A model generated the notes under the pieces. That model did no database searches. It had not been told where the DNA came from and saw only the letters and a list, made by a program, of their open reading frames with translations. From contig JAEZGI010000011.1 in assembly GCA_023416995.1 (NCBI GenBank), forward strand, positions 1 through 55,746: 55,746 bases of DNA. Reading direction: 5' to 3'. The position numbers were made by a program, and so were the translations under genes. Origin of the DNA: Bacteroidota bacterium. Its GTDB lineage: Bacteria > Bacteroidota > Bacteroidia > Chitinophagales > Chitinophagaceae. Below are positions 18,609-27,113 of the stretch, piece by piece. The number at the start of each line of letters is the position of its first letter. Position 1 is the first letter of the stretch.

Positions 18609-19316
18609 ATGACGAAAAAGATTTTGACGACGCTTGCACTTTCTGCTGTTCTTATTGCTTTTAATTCCTGTAAAAAAGATGATGATGGACCGGTTGCACC
18701 GGCAGAGTTTATGGTAGTTCACTCTACTCCGGGCGCACCTGCTGTTGAACTTTACCTCGACGATGTAAAGGCAAGTACGTCACCAGTGTCTTTTGCTACT
18801 GCTTCTAATTACTCATCTATCGCTTCAAAGCAATACAATGTAAAAATAGCAGCAGTGAACACGATCAATCCGATTGCAGAAACCACGGTAAATCTTGATG
18901 GTGGAAACAACTATTCTATTTTTGCTTATGACACGCTTCTGAATGGTAAAGCAAAGGTGTTTGCAGTGCGTGATGACCTGAGTGCGCCACCTGCAGGCAA
19001 AGCTAAAGTGAGATTCTTTCACCTGGTGCCCGGAATAAACAGCCCAAGTGTTGATATCGCCGCGAATGATAATGTATTGTTTCCAAACCGTAGTTATGCC
19101 GATAACGTAAGCGACGGAGGTAAGGCAAATTTTGTGACTATTGATGCAGGTACATATACATTAACTGCAAGACTTGCAGGTTCATCAACCATTGATATTC
19201 TAAATATACCAGGTGTTGTTGTTGAAGCAGGCAAGATCTACACCATTATTGCCAAAGGCAGGATTAATGGTTCAGGTGAAACTGCTCTCGGAGCACAGGT
19301 TATCGTCAACAAATAA
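18609..19316 (+). CDS. DUF4397 domain lipoprotein
   Basis: About 235 residues from the ATG at 18609 (MTKKILTTLAL); the upstream start at 18573 would add 12 residues before the signal. The lipobox is FNSC with KKDDD after the cysteine, a typical Bacteroidota surface-lipoprotein start. The mature protein has two similar beta domains of the DUF4397 kind: FMVVHSTPGAPAVELYLDD (about residue 36) and VRFFHLVPGINSPSVDI (about 137), each with a following YTLTA/YSIFAYD type strand. The function of DUF4397 is unknown; such proteins are usually cell-surface or periplasmic. Confidence 0.82.
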   Translation: MTKKILTTLALSAVLIAFNSCKKDDDGPVAPAEFMVVHSTPGAPAVELYLDDVKASTSPVSFATASNYSSIASKQYNVKIAAVNTINPIAETTVNLDGGNNYSIFAYDTLLNGKAKVFAVRDDLSAPPAGKAKVRFFHLVPGINSPSVDIAANDNVLFPNRSYADNVSDGGKANFVTIDAGTYTLTARLAGSSTIDILNIPGVVVEAGKIYTIIAKGRINGSGETALGAQVIVNK

Positions 19317-19335
19317 TTTAAACTGGTCAGCAAAC

Positions 19336-19367
19336 AAAAAGGCCCCGTAGGCCGAAGCGTACAGGGC
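19336..19367 (-). terminator. Minus-strand hairpin with T-run, possible sRNA end
   Basis: Eight-position stem with one mismatch (19342-19349 with 19360-19367), 10-base loop, followed on the minus strand by C and five T. On the plus strand no T-run follows, so it acts leftward. It lies about 135 bases beyond the strong fba terminator. Confidence 0.55.
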
Positions 19368-19432
19368 TATGATCTTTATATAGGATGTTGAATATAGTGG
19401 GTATATTCTTCTTTATAATGTTCAATGTAACT
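19336..19432 (-). ncRNA. Candidate small RNA downstream of fba
   Basis: On the minus strand an exact -7 element TATCTTTG (complement of 19437-19444) is followed about 70 bases later by the hairpin and T-run at 19336-19367. An RNA of about 95 bases would result. It starts after the fba terminator, so it would be a separate transcript. No -33 TTG and no credible reading frame were found. Call rests on layout only. Confidence 0.3.
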
Positions 19433-19500
19433 GTTGCAAAGATAGTCAGATAAGACTAAGCTTATGCACCATCATACAAGGAAATTTGCTGACAGTTTAA

Positions 19501-19545
19501 TATATAGTAAAAGGCCCCGGAAATTCCAGGGCCTTTTACTATATA
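19501..19545 (-). terminator. Terminator of the aldolase gene, 17-bp perfect stem
   Basis: A perfect 17-bp inverted repeat (19501-19517 with 19529-19545) around an 11-base loop. The stem includes AAAAGGCCC/GGGCCTTTT, so it has a T-run on either strand. It lies 10 bases after the fba stop. Confidence 0.88.
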
Positions 19546-19554
19546 CCTTATCAA

Positions 19555-20622
19555 TTATGCGTTGCGGTTCACACAATTCAGATCTTCAAATGCTACTTCA
19601 AGACGTTTGATGAATGTCTCTTCACCTTTACGTAACCAAACTCTTGGATCGTAGTATTTTTTGTTTGGTTTGTTTGGTCCTTCGGGGTTTCCGAGCTGCG
19701 CATGGAGATATGCTTCGTTCTTTTGATAATATGCATGTACACCTTCCCAGAATGCCCATTGCATATCAGTGTCAATGTTCATTTTGATTGCGCCATAGCC
19801 AAGTGCTTCGCGGATCTGGTTCTGCGGAGAGCCGCTACCACCGTGAAATACGAAATATACTGGCTTGGGCCCTGTTTTTAATTCTTTCTCGATATAGTCC
19901 TGGCTGTTCTTAAGGATTTCAGGACGAAGTTCAACATTACCAGGACTGTAAACACCATGCACGTTCCCAAAAGCTGCTGCCACGGTAAACAAATTGCCAA
20001 CCTTGCTTAACTCTGTATACGAATAAGCAACATGTTCCGGCTGAGTGTATAACTTGTCATTTTCAACACCGCTGTTGTCCACACCATCTTCTTCACCACC
20101 GGTTACACCCAGTTCAATTTCGATACTCATGCCCAGGGGCGCCATGCGTTTGAAAAATTCAACAGATGTGTGGATGTTTTCTTCCAAAGGCTCTTCAGAA
20201 AGATCAAGCATGTGAGAACTGTATAGTGGCTGACCTTTTTCTTTATAGAACTGCTCGCCGGCATCAATGAGAGCACTGACCCATGGCAGCCATTTTTGTG
20301 CTGCGTGATCGGTATGTAATACCACCGGTACGCCGTAATATTTTGCAACATTGTGCACATGAAGCGCACCTGAGATGGCACCGGAAATATTTGCCTGCAA
20401 TTTATCGTTGGGCATTCCTTTGCCGGCCATAAACTGTGCACCACCATTAGAAAATTGTATGATGACGGGTGAATTAACTTTTGCAGCGGTTTCCAGCACA
20501 GCATTGATCGTGTTGGAACCGGTTACGTTTACAGCGGGCAAAGCGAACTGATTATCCTTTGCATCATTGTATAATGCTTCCAACTCTTTTCCGTGTAAAA
20601 CCCCGGCTTTGTATTTACTCAT
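19555..20622 (-). CDS. fba: Class II fructose-bisphosphate aldolase
   Basis: A 355-residue zinc-dependent aldolase that splits fructose 1,6-bisphosphate into two triose phosphates in glycolysis and runs backward in gluconeogenesis. Zinc and active-site motifs are visible: VLHTDHAAQ (His pair near 108-111), SIEIELGVTGGEED (near 168), the VHGVYSPGN segment (His near 222) and FHGGSGS (near 262). The length fits the FbaA (class IIA) subgroup. The start at 20622 (MSKYKAGVL) is preferred over 20682, because a TACATTTG promoter box (20669-20676) lies between them. It ends in a strong terminator. Confidence 0.94.
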   Translation of the reverse strand: MSKYKAGVLHGKELEALYNDAKDNQFALPAVNVTGSNTINAVLETAAKVNSPVIIQFSNGGAQFMAGKGMPNDKLQANISGAISGALHVHNVAKYYGVPVVLHTDHAAQKWLPWVSALIDAGEQFYKEKGQPLYSSHMLDLSEEPLEENIHTSVEFFKRMAPLGMSIEIELGVTGGEEDGVDNSGVENDKLYTQPEHVAYSYTELSKVGNLFTVAAAFGNVHGVYSPGNVELRPEILKNSQDYIEKELKTGPKPVYFVFHGGSGSPQNQIREALGYGAIKMNIDTDMQWAFWEGVHAYYQKNEAYLHAQLGNPEGPNKPNKKYYDPRVWLRKGEETFIKRLEVAFEDLNCVNRNA

Positions 20623-20668
20623 ACTTAAAAAATTGTTACTGATTTTAGATTTTATTACAAATTCCCCG

Positions 20669-20676
20669 CAAATGTA
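20669..20676 (-). promoter_or_regulatory. -7 element TACATTTG before fba
   Basis: Exact TAnnTTTG on the minus strand, 46 bases before the ATG at 20622. It means fba can be transcribed apart from the upstream kinase-like gene. Confidence 0.5.
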
Positions 20677-20708
20677 CGACAAAACACGAAAACAGCGGGG
20701 TGGTGGTG

Positions 20709-21794
20709 CTAGTCTGCAAATCTGCTCTGGATCTTGGGAATGAGTACCAGGTTTTTTCGGAGCGTTTGTTTGAGATGGGTTTTTACAATTTCACCCATTG
20801 ACCGGCACCGCCTGAAAGCCGGATTTCCTTCGCGGTAATATTGGTACAATTCTTCCCTTAACTGGCTCATCTTTTCCGGTGTGGAGATGGTGTCGGTTGT
20901 CATAATATCAAGTAACGACTTGATCCGGTACCGGGCAGATGCCAGTCGGAAAGCAACGAGCGTGCGTTCTTCAGTCTGGTATTGTTCGATAGAGTCTTTG
21001 TTCAGTAACTGAAGACTGAGTTCGACCAGTGGCAGATTCTCCTTAAAGAACTGGGGCATGTAAAGATTTTTTCTTCCCTCAAATGATTGTTGATCAAAAT
21101 CGATGCTGCGGATACGATATTGAAAGTCTTCAATATCGGGCGTGATGTCTACCACGAAATTATAACTACGCATATCGCCGAGCAAACGCACGAAACAACG
21201 TTCGTTGAATTTTACGAATTCCTTTGCCAGCCTGATTTTATTGGCAACGCCATCGTTCAGATAGTGTTTGATAAACTGGTCACCGGGTATTCCCGGGATA
21301 TGTTCTTCAACCAGTGTATTAAGATGTGTGAAAAAGGTAATTCTGTTGGGAGACAGTATGTGTTCAAGTTCTAACCCGTAAATGCGCGATGCATCTGCGA
21401 CCTTTATGTAATAATGATCGTAGTTATCGTTGAACTTATTTACAATACGGATACGAAAAGGATGGGAATTGCCAAAGGTGCAATAGTCTATCCTCGCCAC
21501 ATCAAGATGTTTGGTAAAACTATAATCGCCTTCTGTTTTAAGGATAGCGTAAATGTTTACGAGGCCTTCCCGGATGAAGTCCCATTCACGTTTGTCGTAA
21601 ATCACTTTTTCCCAATAGGTATCATTACCATCTTTATCAAGAATAGGAACAGAATACGTATAACGTAACAGATCGCGGTATGCGACGGGAATTTTTACTT
21701 CCCTGCCATGATATTTGAGGTAAGCTCTTAGCCGGTCATTTACCGGGAACATCGGCTTTTTGCGGGAGGGCCTGTCATCTGGAACCTGTGCCAT
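20709..21794 (-). CDS. Uncharacterised protein with kinase-fold signature residues
   Basis: 361 residues, no signal peptide or membrane helix; not recognised as a named family. Read as a kinase of the aminoglycoside-phosphotransferase/choline-kinase kind, the expected landmarks fall in order: a strand with lysine YYIKV (K131), a glutamate in the next helix (E142 or E144), a hinge-like LVEEHIPGIPGDQF (161-174), a catalytic loop LLGDMRSYNFVVD (D207, N212; the usual His before Gly-Asp is Leu) and a metal-binding IDFD (D232). The spacing is right for the fold. The C-terminal 100 residues are helical and basic. If it is a kinase, the substrate is unknown. It lies upstream of fba with an 86-base gap that holds a separate fba promoter. 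The kinase reading is inference from motif order. Confidence 0.6.
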   Translation of the reverse strand: MAQVPDDRPSRKKPMFPVNDRLRAYLKYHGREVKIPVAYRDLLRYTYSVPILDKDGNDTYWEKVIYDKREWDFIREGLVNIYAILKTEGDYSFTKHLDVARIDYCTFGNSHPFRIRIVNKFNDNYDHYYIKVADASRIYGLELEHILSPNRITFFTHLNTLVEEHIPGIPGDQFIKHYLNDGVANKIRLAKEFVKFNERCFVRLLGDMRSYNFVVDITPDIEDFQYRIRSIDFDQQSFEGRKNLYMPQFFKENLPLVELSLQLLNKDSIEQYQTEERTLVAFRLASARYRIKSLLDIMTTDTISTPEKMSQLREELYQYYREGNPAFRRCRSMGEIVKTHLKQTLRKNLVLIPKIQSRFAD

Positions 21795-21837
21795 ACTGCA
21801 AGGTATTGATTAAGGCCGGAAATCGGTGCCGCAATTG

Positions 21838-21866
21838 CCTCCTGCTAAATCGGATTTAGCAGGAGG
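21838..21866. repeat. Perfect 14-bp palindrome upstream of the kinase-like gene
   Basis: CCTCCTGCTAAATC, one G, then its exact reverse complement. It lies 44 bases before the ATG at 21794 on the minus strand. No T-run follows on either strand, so it is not an ordinary terminator. It could be an operator or a leader hairpin. Confidence 0.7.
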
Positions 21867-21950
21867 GTACTGGAATAATTAAATGCGGTCTTTGGGACAG
21901 GAATTGGAATTGTGTAAAGGTTTTGTCATTCAGAAACTGGATCTTGGTTC

Positions 21951-22166
21951 GGTTTTTTGTAGGATTGGATAACGGTTTTTCTTTGGACGGATCTTTAGTT
22001 GGTTTTCAGGGTTTAGATGTTTAATTGGTTTAACGTTGGATCGGATCTGGACTTCTTCGTAAGGATATTGGTTTCAAAACCTCATCAATGTTGATGAGCA
22101 ATTCGTTTTTCAACGATGGTCAGGACAATAAAGGATAAGATCAACAACTGGTTTTTCCGTAGGATA
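21951..22166 (+). repeat. Three degenerate copies of the GGTTTTTCATAGGATA motif
   Basis: Copies at 21951-21966 (13 of 16 identical to the 8824 copy), 22052-22070 (CTTCTTCGTAAGGATATTG) and 22150-22166 (GGTTTTTCCGTAGGATA, one extra C). The second is followed 10 bases later by an 8-bp perfect inverted repeat (22081-22098) and the third about 50 bases later by a bulged hairpin (22215-22235). This loosely repeats the motif-then-hairpin order of the 8.8-9.1 kb units. Confidence 0.5.
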
Positions 22167-22657
22167 AGATCGGTTTCAAGGATACGGACATTTAAAAACG
22201 GACTGGGACTGATGCTGACTGGACAACCAGATCAGTTAAAAATTTATTCAGTTTTGCAAAACTCAAAAAAGTAGAAGTTGACTGATACTGGATTTTTTGG
22301 GTTTTGGACGGATATTGGAAATCTGGTTTGCTCGGATATTGGATGATTGATAAGTAAAGCTATCAATCAACTTCTGATACAAAAGTATATCCACAAAGGA
22401 ATGTGTACAAGAGCGAAACTGCTCTATTTAAATTGTATGGTTTTTACTGTGTAAATCGTAAGTGTTCAAAATACATTTGTAGAAAGTACGAGGATGCCAT
22501 CGTAACATTACGAGAAACCGACAGGTAGAAGAGGAAATGTTTAGTTTTCCTTGATCTTAATCAAGCCAACACTATGCCAAATTGTTTTAGCACTGGGGTT
22601 CCCGCGACATTTAATGATGCTTTGTGGATAACACAAATCTAAAGATCACCTGGCTAC

Positions 22658-24019
22658 TTAATTATTTAAGGCCTGGATCACATCATACTTTGTAACAATG
22701 TGCAGACTGCCTGATTCGTCTTTGCCTAAAACTGCGCCGTTTTCTTTATTGATCAGTGTAGTTAACCGCTCCAGTGGTGTATCGAACGATATCACGGGAT
22801 AAGCAGGCTCGAGTACTTCTGTAACTTTCCTGTTTTTTATATCCTGTCCATCAGCCATCATCTTATTAAACAATCCGCTTTCGCTGATGGAACCGATTAA
22901 ATCTGTTCCTTCTAATACAGGAATGTGTTCAACATTATATTTCTGCATCAACTCAAAAGCTTCACTTACAGTTTGTGCCGCTGTAACAGTGATGAGGCGT
23001 TGTTTGCCCCGTCCGCTTACTATATCCCTGAACGTTTTTACATCGAGAAAACCGCGTTCCATCATCCATTGATCATTATAAACCTTTCCAACATAACGGC
23101 TGCCATGATCATGAAATATGCATACAACCACATCATCCTTCGTCAATTTTTCTTTTAACTGCATCAGGCCCTGGAGACAACTGCCGGCGCTGTATCCGCA
23201 GAAGAGACCTTCTTCCCTGGCAATGCGCCGCGCCATCACAGCACCGTCCTTGTCCGTTACCTGCTCAAAATGATCTATCACACTCATATCGTAGTTCTGT
23301 GGAACGAAGTCTTCGCCAAAACCTTCTGAAAAATAAGGATGCACTTCATTCATATCTACTTCACCGGTTCTGTAATATTTTGTAAGCAGCGAACCAAATA
23401 CATCTATTGCCCAGATCTGAATGTCCGGGTTTTTTTCTTTGAGATACATGGCCACACCAGTTACGGTTCCGCCAGTACCTGCTGTACAAACAAGATGTGT
23501 TATCTTACCATCGGTCTGCTTCCATAACTCCGGCCCGGTGCTTTCATAATGCGCCAGGCGATTGGCGAGGTTATCATATTGATTACAATAAAAAGAATTG
23601 GGGATTTCGGTAGCGAGCCGTTTGGATACAGAATAGTAACTACGCGGATCCTCCGGCTCAACATTGGTAGGACAAACAATCACCTCAGCGCCCACAGCTT
23701 TGAGGATATCCATCTTTTCTTTTGATTGTTTATCTGTTGTGGCAAATATGCATTTATATCCTTTTACAACTGCTGCCAGCGCGAGCCCCATACCTGTATT
23801 GCCTGAAGTACCTTCGATGATAGTGCCGCCCGGTTTTAATTTGCCTTCTTTTTCAGCAACCTCGATCATCTTCAGTGCCATCCTGTCTTTGATACTGTTG
23901 CCCGGGTTAAAATAATCGACCTTAGCCAGTACGGTACAGGGAAGATTCCGGGTTATTTTGTTTAATCTGATCAATGGTGTGTTTCCAATCGTTTCGAGGA
24001 TGTTGTTCTTGATGTCCAT
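22658..24019 (-). CDS. Cystathionine beta-synthase with CBS domain pair
   Basis: 453 residues: a fold-type II PLP domain (1-325) followed by two CBS domains (about 335-453). The PLP lysine is K44 in NPGNSIKDRM, the phosphate-binding loop of the substrate side is TSGNTG (71-76), and the PLP phosphate loop is GTGGTVTG (near 182). The GNSIKDR motif, the long insert YFSEGFGEDFVPQNYD and the C-terminal CBS pair point to cystathionine beta-synthase (serine plus homocysteine) rather than CysK; cysteine synthase activity cannot be excluded. The CBS domains probably sense an adenosyl ligand. The gene stands alone, divergent from tex. Confidence 0.85.
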   Translation of the reverse strand: MDIKNNILETIGNTPLIRLNKITRNLPCTVLAKVDYFNPGNSIKDRMALKMIEVAEKEGKLKPGGTIIEGTSGNTGMGLALAAVVKGYKCIFATTDKQSKEKMDILKAVGAEVIVCPTNVEPEDPRSYYSVSKRLATEIPNSFYCNQYDNLANRLAHYESTGPELWKQTDGKITHLVCTAGTGGTVTGVAMYLKEKNPDIQIWAIDVFGSLLTKYYRTGEVDMNEVHPYFSEGFGEDFVPQNYDMSVIDHFEQVTDKDGAVMARRIAREEGLFCGYSAGSCLQGLMQLKEKLTKDDVVVCIFHDHGSRYVGKVYNDQWMMERGFLDVKTFRDIVSGRGKQRLITVTAAQTVSEAFELMQKYNVEHIPVLEGTDLIGSISESGLFNKMMADGQDIKNRKVTEVLEPAYPVISFDTPLERLTTLINKENGAVLGKDESGSLHIVTKYDVIQALNN

Positions 24020-24159
24020 ATTACTTATTGTGTTACGAAGTTAAGGTTTAAGGGCGAAGCAATTCATTTCCGGGTCGTTCGTATTCTGTTAATGGACTGA
24101 AAAACAATTCTGTATCCGGGTAGTTGATAAACAAAATTTTTTCTTCATAGCTATCATTT

Positions 24160-24167
24160 TACATTTG
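24160..24167 (+). promoter_or_regulatory. -7 element TACATTTG before tex
   Basis: Exact TAnnTTTG match 46 bases before the ATG at 24214. No TTG at the usual spacing. Confidence 0.45.
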
Positions 24168-24213
24168 CCGCCCCCTGTTACCCGGGCGTGAAAATCTAAA
24201 TAGAAAAGAAACC

Positions 24214-26481
24214 ATGGATCAGAAGTATTTTAACAAGATTTCAGAAAAACTGAATTTCTCTCTTAAACAAATTGATAATATATATGCGTTGCACAGCGAG
24301 GGCGCCACAATACCCTTTATGGCGCGTTATCGCAAGGAAGCCACGGGAAATATGGATGAGGTGCAGATCAATGATGTGGTGGAACAGGTTAAATATTTTA
24401 ATGAACTCGAAAAGCGTAAAGAAACGGTCATTAAGACCATTGAAGGGCTGGGAAAGCTGACTCCCGAGCTAAAACAGCGGATTGAAGATACATATGAAGC
24501 CAATGTGCTCGAAGATATTTATCTGCCATATAAACCTAAACGTAAAACCAAAGCCACGGTTGCCATTGAAAAAGGACTGGAGCCCTTGGCCAAAGTTATT
24601 TTTGAACAGGGTACTGAAAATCCAGTGGATGAATCGGCTAAATACATCAATGAACAGGTAAAGGATTCAAAGGAAGCCTTGCAGGGTGCGCGTGATATCA
24701 TTGCAGAATGGATATCAGAAAACGAACAGGTGCGTAACAAAGTGCGCCAGTTATTTACGGAAGAAGCCAAGTTTTCTTCAAAGGTGCTCAGCTCTAAAAA
24801 AGACGATCCTGAAGCACAGAAATACCGCGACTATTTTGATTTTTCGGAGAACCTCGCAGACAGCCCTTCGCATCGTATACTCGCAATTCGCCGTGGAGAA
24901 AAAGAAGGTTTCCTTATAATGGATATTAATATTGATAAGGTTCATGCGGTTGAATCGCTCGAAAGAATTCTGATAAAAGCATCGAACCCAAATGCGGCTG
25001 AAGTTAAAAAAGCGGTGGAAGATAGCTTCGATCGTTTGTTGAAACCTTCCATTGAAAATGAGTTCCGTCTGCAAAGTAAGAACAGGGCCGATGAAGATGC
25101 TATCAAAGTGTTTGCAGAAAATCTCCGCCAGTTGTTGCTGGCATCACCTCTCGGTGCGAAACGCGTGTTGGCACTTGACCCCGGTTTCCGCACAGGTTGT
25201 AAAGTGGTTTGTCTTGATGAGCATGGCACCTTCCTCAATTATACTACTATATTTCCGCATGAGCCTCAACGTGAGGTTTCAAAAAGCACGGCGGAATTGA
25301 AACGCCTTGTAGAAACCTATAAGATAGAAGCGATCGGCATTGGGAATGGAACTGCGGGCAGGGAAAGTGAACAACTGATCAGGAGCATTGATTTTGGCCG
25401 TACCGTTAGCGTGTTTATGGTCAATGAAAGTGGCGCTTCGATCTATTCTGCTTCTGAGGTGGCGAGAGAAGAGTTTCCTGACCAGGATGTTACTGTACGC
25501 GGCGCTGTCAGTATTGGTCGCCGGTTACTTGATCCTTTAAGTGAACTGGTAAAGATCGACGCCAAATCGATAGGTGTGGGACAATACCAGCATGATGTGA
25601 ACCAGACAAAACTTAAAGAAGAGCTTGACAGAACCGTTGAAAGTTGTGTTAACCACGTTGGTGTTGATTTGAATACGGCCTCAAAACATTTGCTGACCTA
25701 TGTATCGGGCCTGAGTGCAACGGTGGCTAAAAACATCGTTGAGTATCGCGCTAAAAACGGGGCATTTAAATCGCGGGATGAATTACGCAAAGTAGCGATG
25801 CTGGGTCCAAAGGCTTTTGAACAATGTGCCGGCTTCTTACGCATTCGTGATGCTGCGAATCCGCTTGATAATAGTGCCGTGCACCCCGAAACTTACCCGG
25901 TGGTGCAGGCAATGGCGGCTGATCTTAATTGCGATATCCGTGAACTGATTCAGAAACCAGAGCTTCGCAAACAGGTGGACCGTAAAAAATATATCAATGA
26001 AACAGTGGGAGAACTTACTATCAATGATATATTAAAAGAACTTGAAAAACCGGGTCGGGATCCGCGGACCCAGATTGAAGAATTCAGATTTGATGAAAAT
26101 GTAAAAACAATGGAAGATCTGAAACCTGGTATGAAGCTGCCGGGTATCGTAACAAACATTACGAATTTCGGAGCTTTTGTTGATATAGGTGTAAAGCAGG
26201 ATGGACTGGTGCATATCTCACAGCTAAGCAACACTTTTATTTCTGATCCCAACCAGGTTGTTAAACTTCAACAAAAGGTGATGGTTACTGTAACAGAAGT
26301 TGACCCATCAAGAAAACGGATCGCGCTTACGATGAAAGATGCTGCGGCGGCGCAGGGTGAAAAACGCCCTTCAGTGCCAAAGGGACAGGCTGGTAAAGGC
26401 GGTTCAAAGTCTGCGCCCTCTGCACCATTGAATCCCTTCCAGGCGAAGCTGGCAGAGTTAAAAAAGAAGATGGAAAATTAA
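24214..26481 (+). CDS. tex: Tex family RNA-binding transcription factor
   Basis: 755 residues with the full Tex layout: N-terminal helical Tex_N domain with the MARYRKEATGNMDE signature (residues 36-49), a YqgF/RNase H-like domain (near 325-450; VLALDPGFRTGCKV), a helix-hairpin-helix pair (near 490-560; DLNTASKHLLTYVSGLS and RDELRKVAMLGPKAFEQC), and a C-terminal S1 domain (about 635-705; GIVTNITNFGAFVDIGV). A short basic tail follows. Tex is related to eukaryotic Spt6 and binds nucleic acid during transcription. It ends in a strong terminator and stands alone. Confidence 0.95.
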   Translation: MDQKYFNKISEKLNFSLKQIDNIYALHSEGATIPFMARYRKEATGNMDEVQINDVVEQVKYFNELEKRKETVIKTIEGLGKLTPELKQRIEDTYEANVLEDIYLPYKPKRKTKATVAIEKGLEPLAKVIFEQGTENPVDESAKYINEQVKDSKEALQGARDIIAEWISENEQVRNKVRQLFTEEAKFSSKVLSSKKDDPEAQKYRDYFDFSENLADSPSHRILAIRRGEKEGFLIMDINIDKVHAVESLERILIKASNPNAAEVKKAVEDSFDRLLKPSIENEFRLQSKNRADEDAIKVFAENLRQLLLASPLGAKRVLALDPGFRTGCKVVCLDEHGTFLNYTTIFPHEPQREVSKSTAELKRLVETYKIEAIGIGNGTAGRESEQLIRSIDFGRTVSVFMVNESGASIYSASEVAREEFPDQDVTVRGAVSIGRRLLDPLSELVKIDAKSIGVGQYQHDVNQTKLKEELDRTVESCVNHVGVDLNTASKHLLTYVSGLSATVAKNIVEYRAKNGAFKSRDELRKVAMLGPKAFEQCAGFLRIRDAANPLDNSAVHPETYPVVQAMAADLNCDIRELIQKPELRKQVDRKKYINETVGELTINDILKELEKPGRDPRTQIEEFRFDENVKTMEDLKPGMKLPGIVTNITNFGAFVDIGVKQDGLVHISQLSNTFISDPNQVVKLQQKVMVTVTEVDPSRKRIALTMKDAAAAQGEKRPSVPKGQAGKGGSKSAPSAPLNPFQAKLAELKKKMEN

Positions 26482-26505
26482 TCAAGACAATTTTGATACA
26501 TTCCT

Positions 26506-26540
26506 AAACCCGGTTCATTCGAATGAACCGGGTTTTGTTT
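26506..26540 (+). terminator. Terminator after tex
   Basis: A perfect 15-bp inverted repeat (26506-26520 with 26521-26535, effective loop TTCGAA) followed by a T-rich tail. It could act in both directions. Confidence 0.85.
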
Positions 26541-26650
26541 TCGGTAGCTGAGTAGCAATTAATGTCCTCAATTGCCCTTGCATTGGTCGCAAACACACCT
26601 GCAAACCTGCGGGAATACCCGCTACTTTAGCAGTCACTAAAATTGAGTTT

Positions 26651-27076
26651 ATGCCAACCTTTCATCCCTATCTTAATTTTGATGGTAATGCAGCAGAAGC
26701 ATTTGATTTTTATAAGTCTGTTTTTGGCGGCGAGTTCGCTGCAAAACAAAAAATGTCTGATGCACCTGGTACGGAATCACTTCCTGACTCAGAAAAGGAT
26801 CGCATCATGCATATCGCATTACCATTGGCATCAGGTACTATTTTAATGGCTTCTGATTGTGTTCCATCTGCAGGACACGTATTGAACCCGGGCAACAATG
26901 TCTATATCAATATTGCTGCAGATAGCCGTGAAGAAGCTGATCGGCTTTTTAACGGGTTATCGGCCGGGGGTGATATTGAAATGCCCATGGCTGATATGTT
27001 CTGGGGCGATTACTTTGGAAGTTTCAAAGATAAGTTCGGCATTCAGTGGATGATCAACTTTCACCCGGCGGGTTAA
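26651..27076 (+). CDS. VOC family protein, PhnB-like
   Basis: A 141-residue protein of the vicinal-oxygen-chelate fold, PhnB-like branch. The start motif PYLNFDGNAAEAFDFYKSVF and the C-terminal WGDYFGSFKDKFGIQWMIN are characteristic. HIALPLASGTILMASD (near 57-72) is the second-module strand. Members are mostly small dimers; many have no known substrate, and the older label 3-demethylubiquinone methyltransferase is not supported. It is followed 38 bases later by the DinB-like gene on the same strand. Confidence 0.85.
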   Translation: MPTFHPYLNFDGNAAEAFDFYKSVFGGEFAAKQKMSDAPGTESLPDSEKDRIMHIALPLASGTILMASDCVPSAGHVLNPGNNVYINIAADSREEADRLFNGLSAGGDIEMPMADMFWGDYFGSFKDKFGIQWMINFHPAG

Positions 27077-27113
27077 ACAGGACCGAACATCTTCACATAT
27101 TAAATACTCAGTT

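Larger units (their letters stand above)
21795..22657. other. Large G/T-rich intergenic block with degenerate repeats
   Basis: 863 bases without a credible gene. From about 21900 to 22345 the plus strand is rich in G and T and contains recurring words such as GGTTTTT, GGATATTGG and TTGGACGGAT. Three partial copies of the motif seen at 8824 and 9031 occur: 21951-21966, 22052-22070 and 22150-22166. Hairpins are at 21838-21866, 22081-22098, 22215-22235, 22345-22368 and 22411-22424. A perfect DnaA-box sequence, TTATCCACA on the minus strand, lies at 22624-22632. The right-hand 300 bases show no other clear signal. Confidence 0.65.

Noticed and set aside
19384..19452. A 22-codon plus-strand reading frame with a hydrophobic product
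   Set aside because: No promoter box precedes it on that strand, it overlaps the better-supported minus-strand RNA candidate, and its length is expected by chance.
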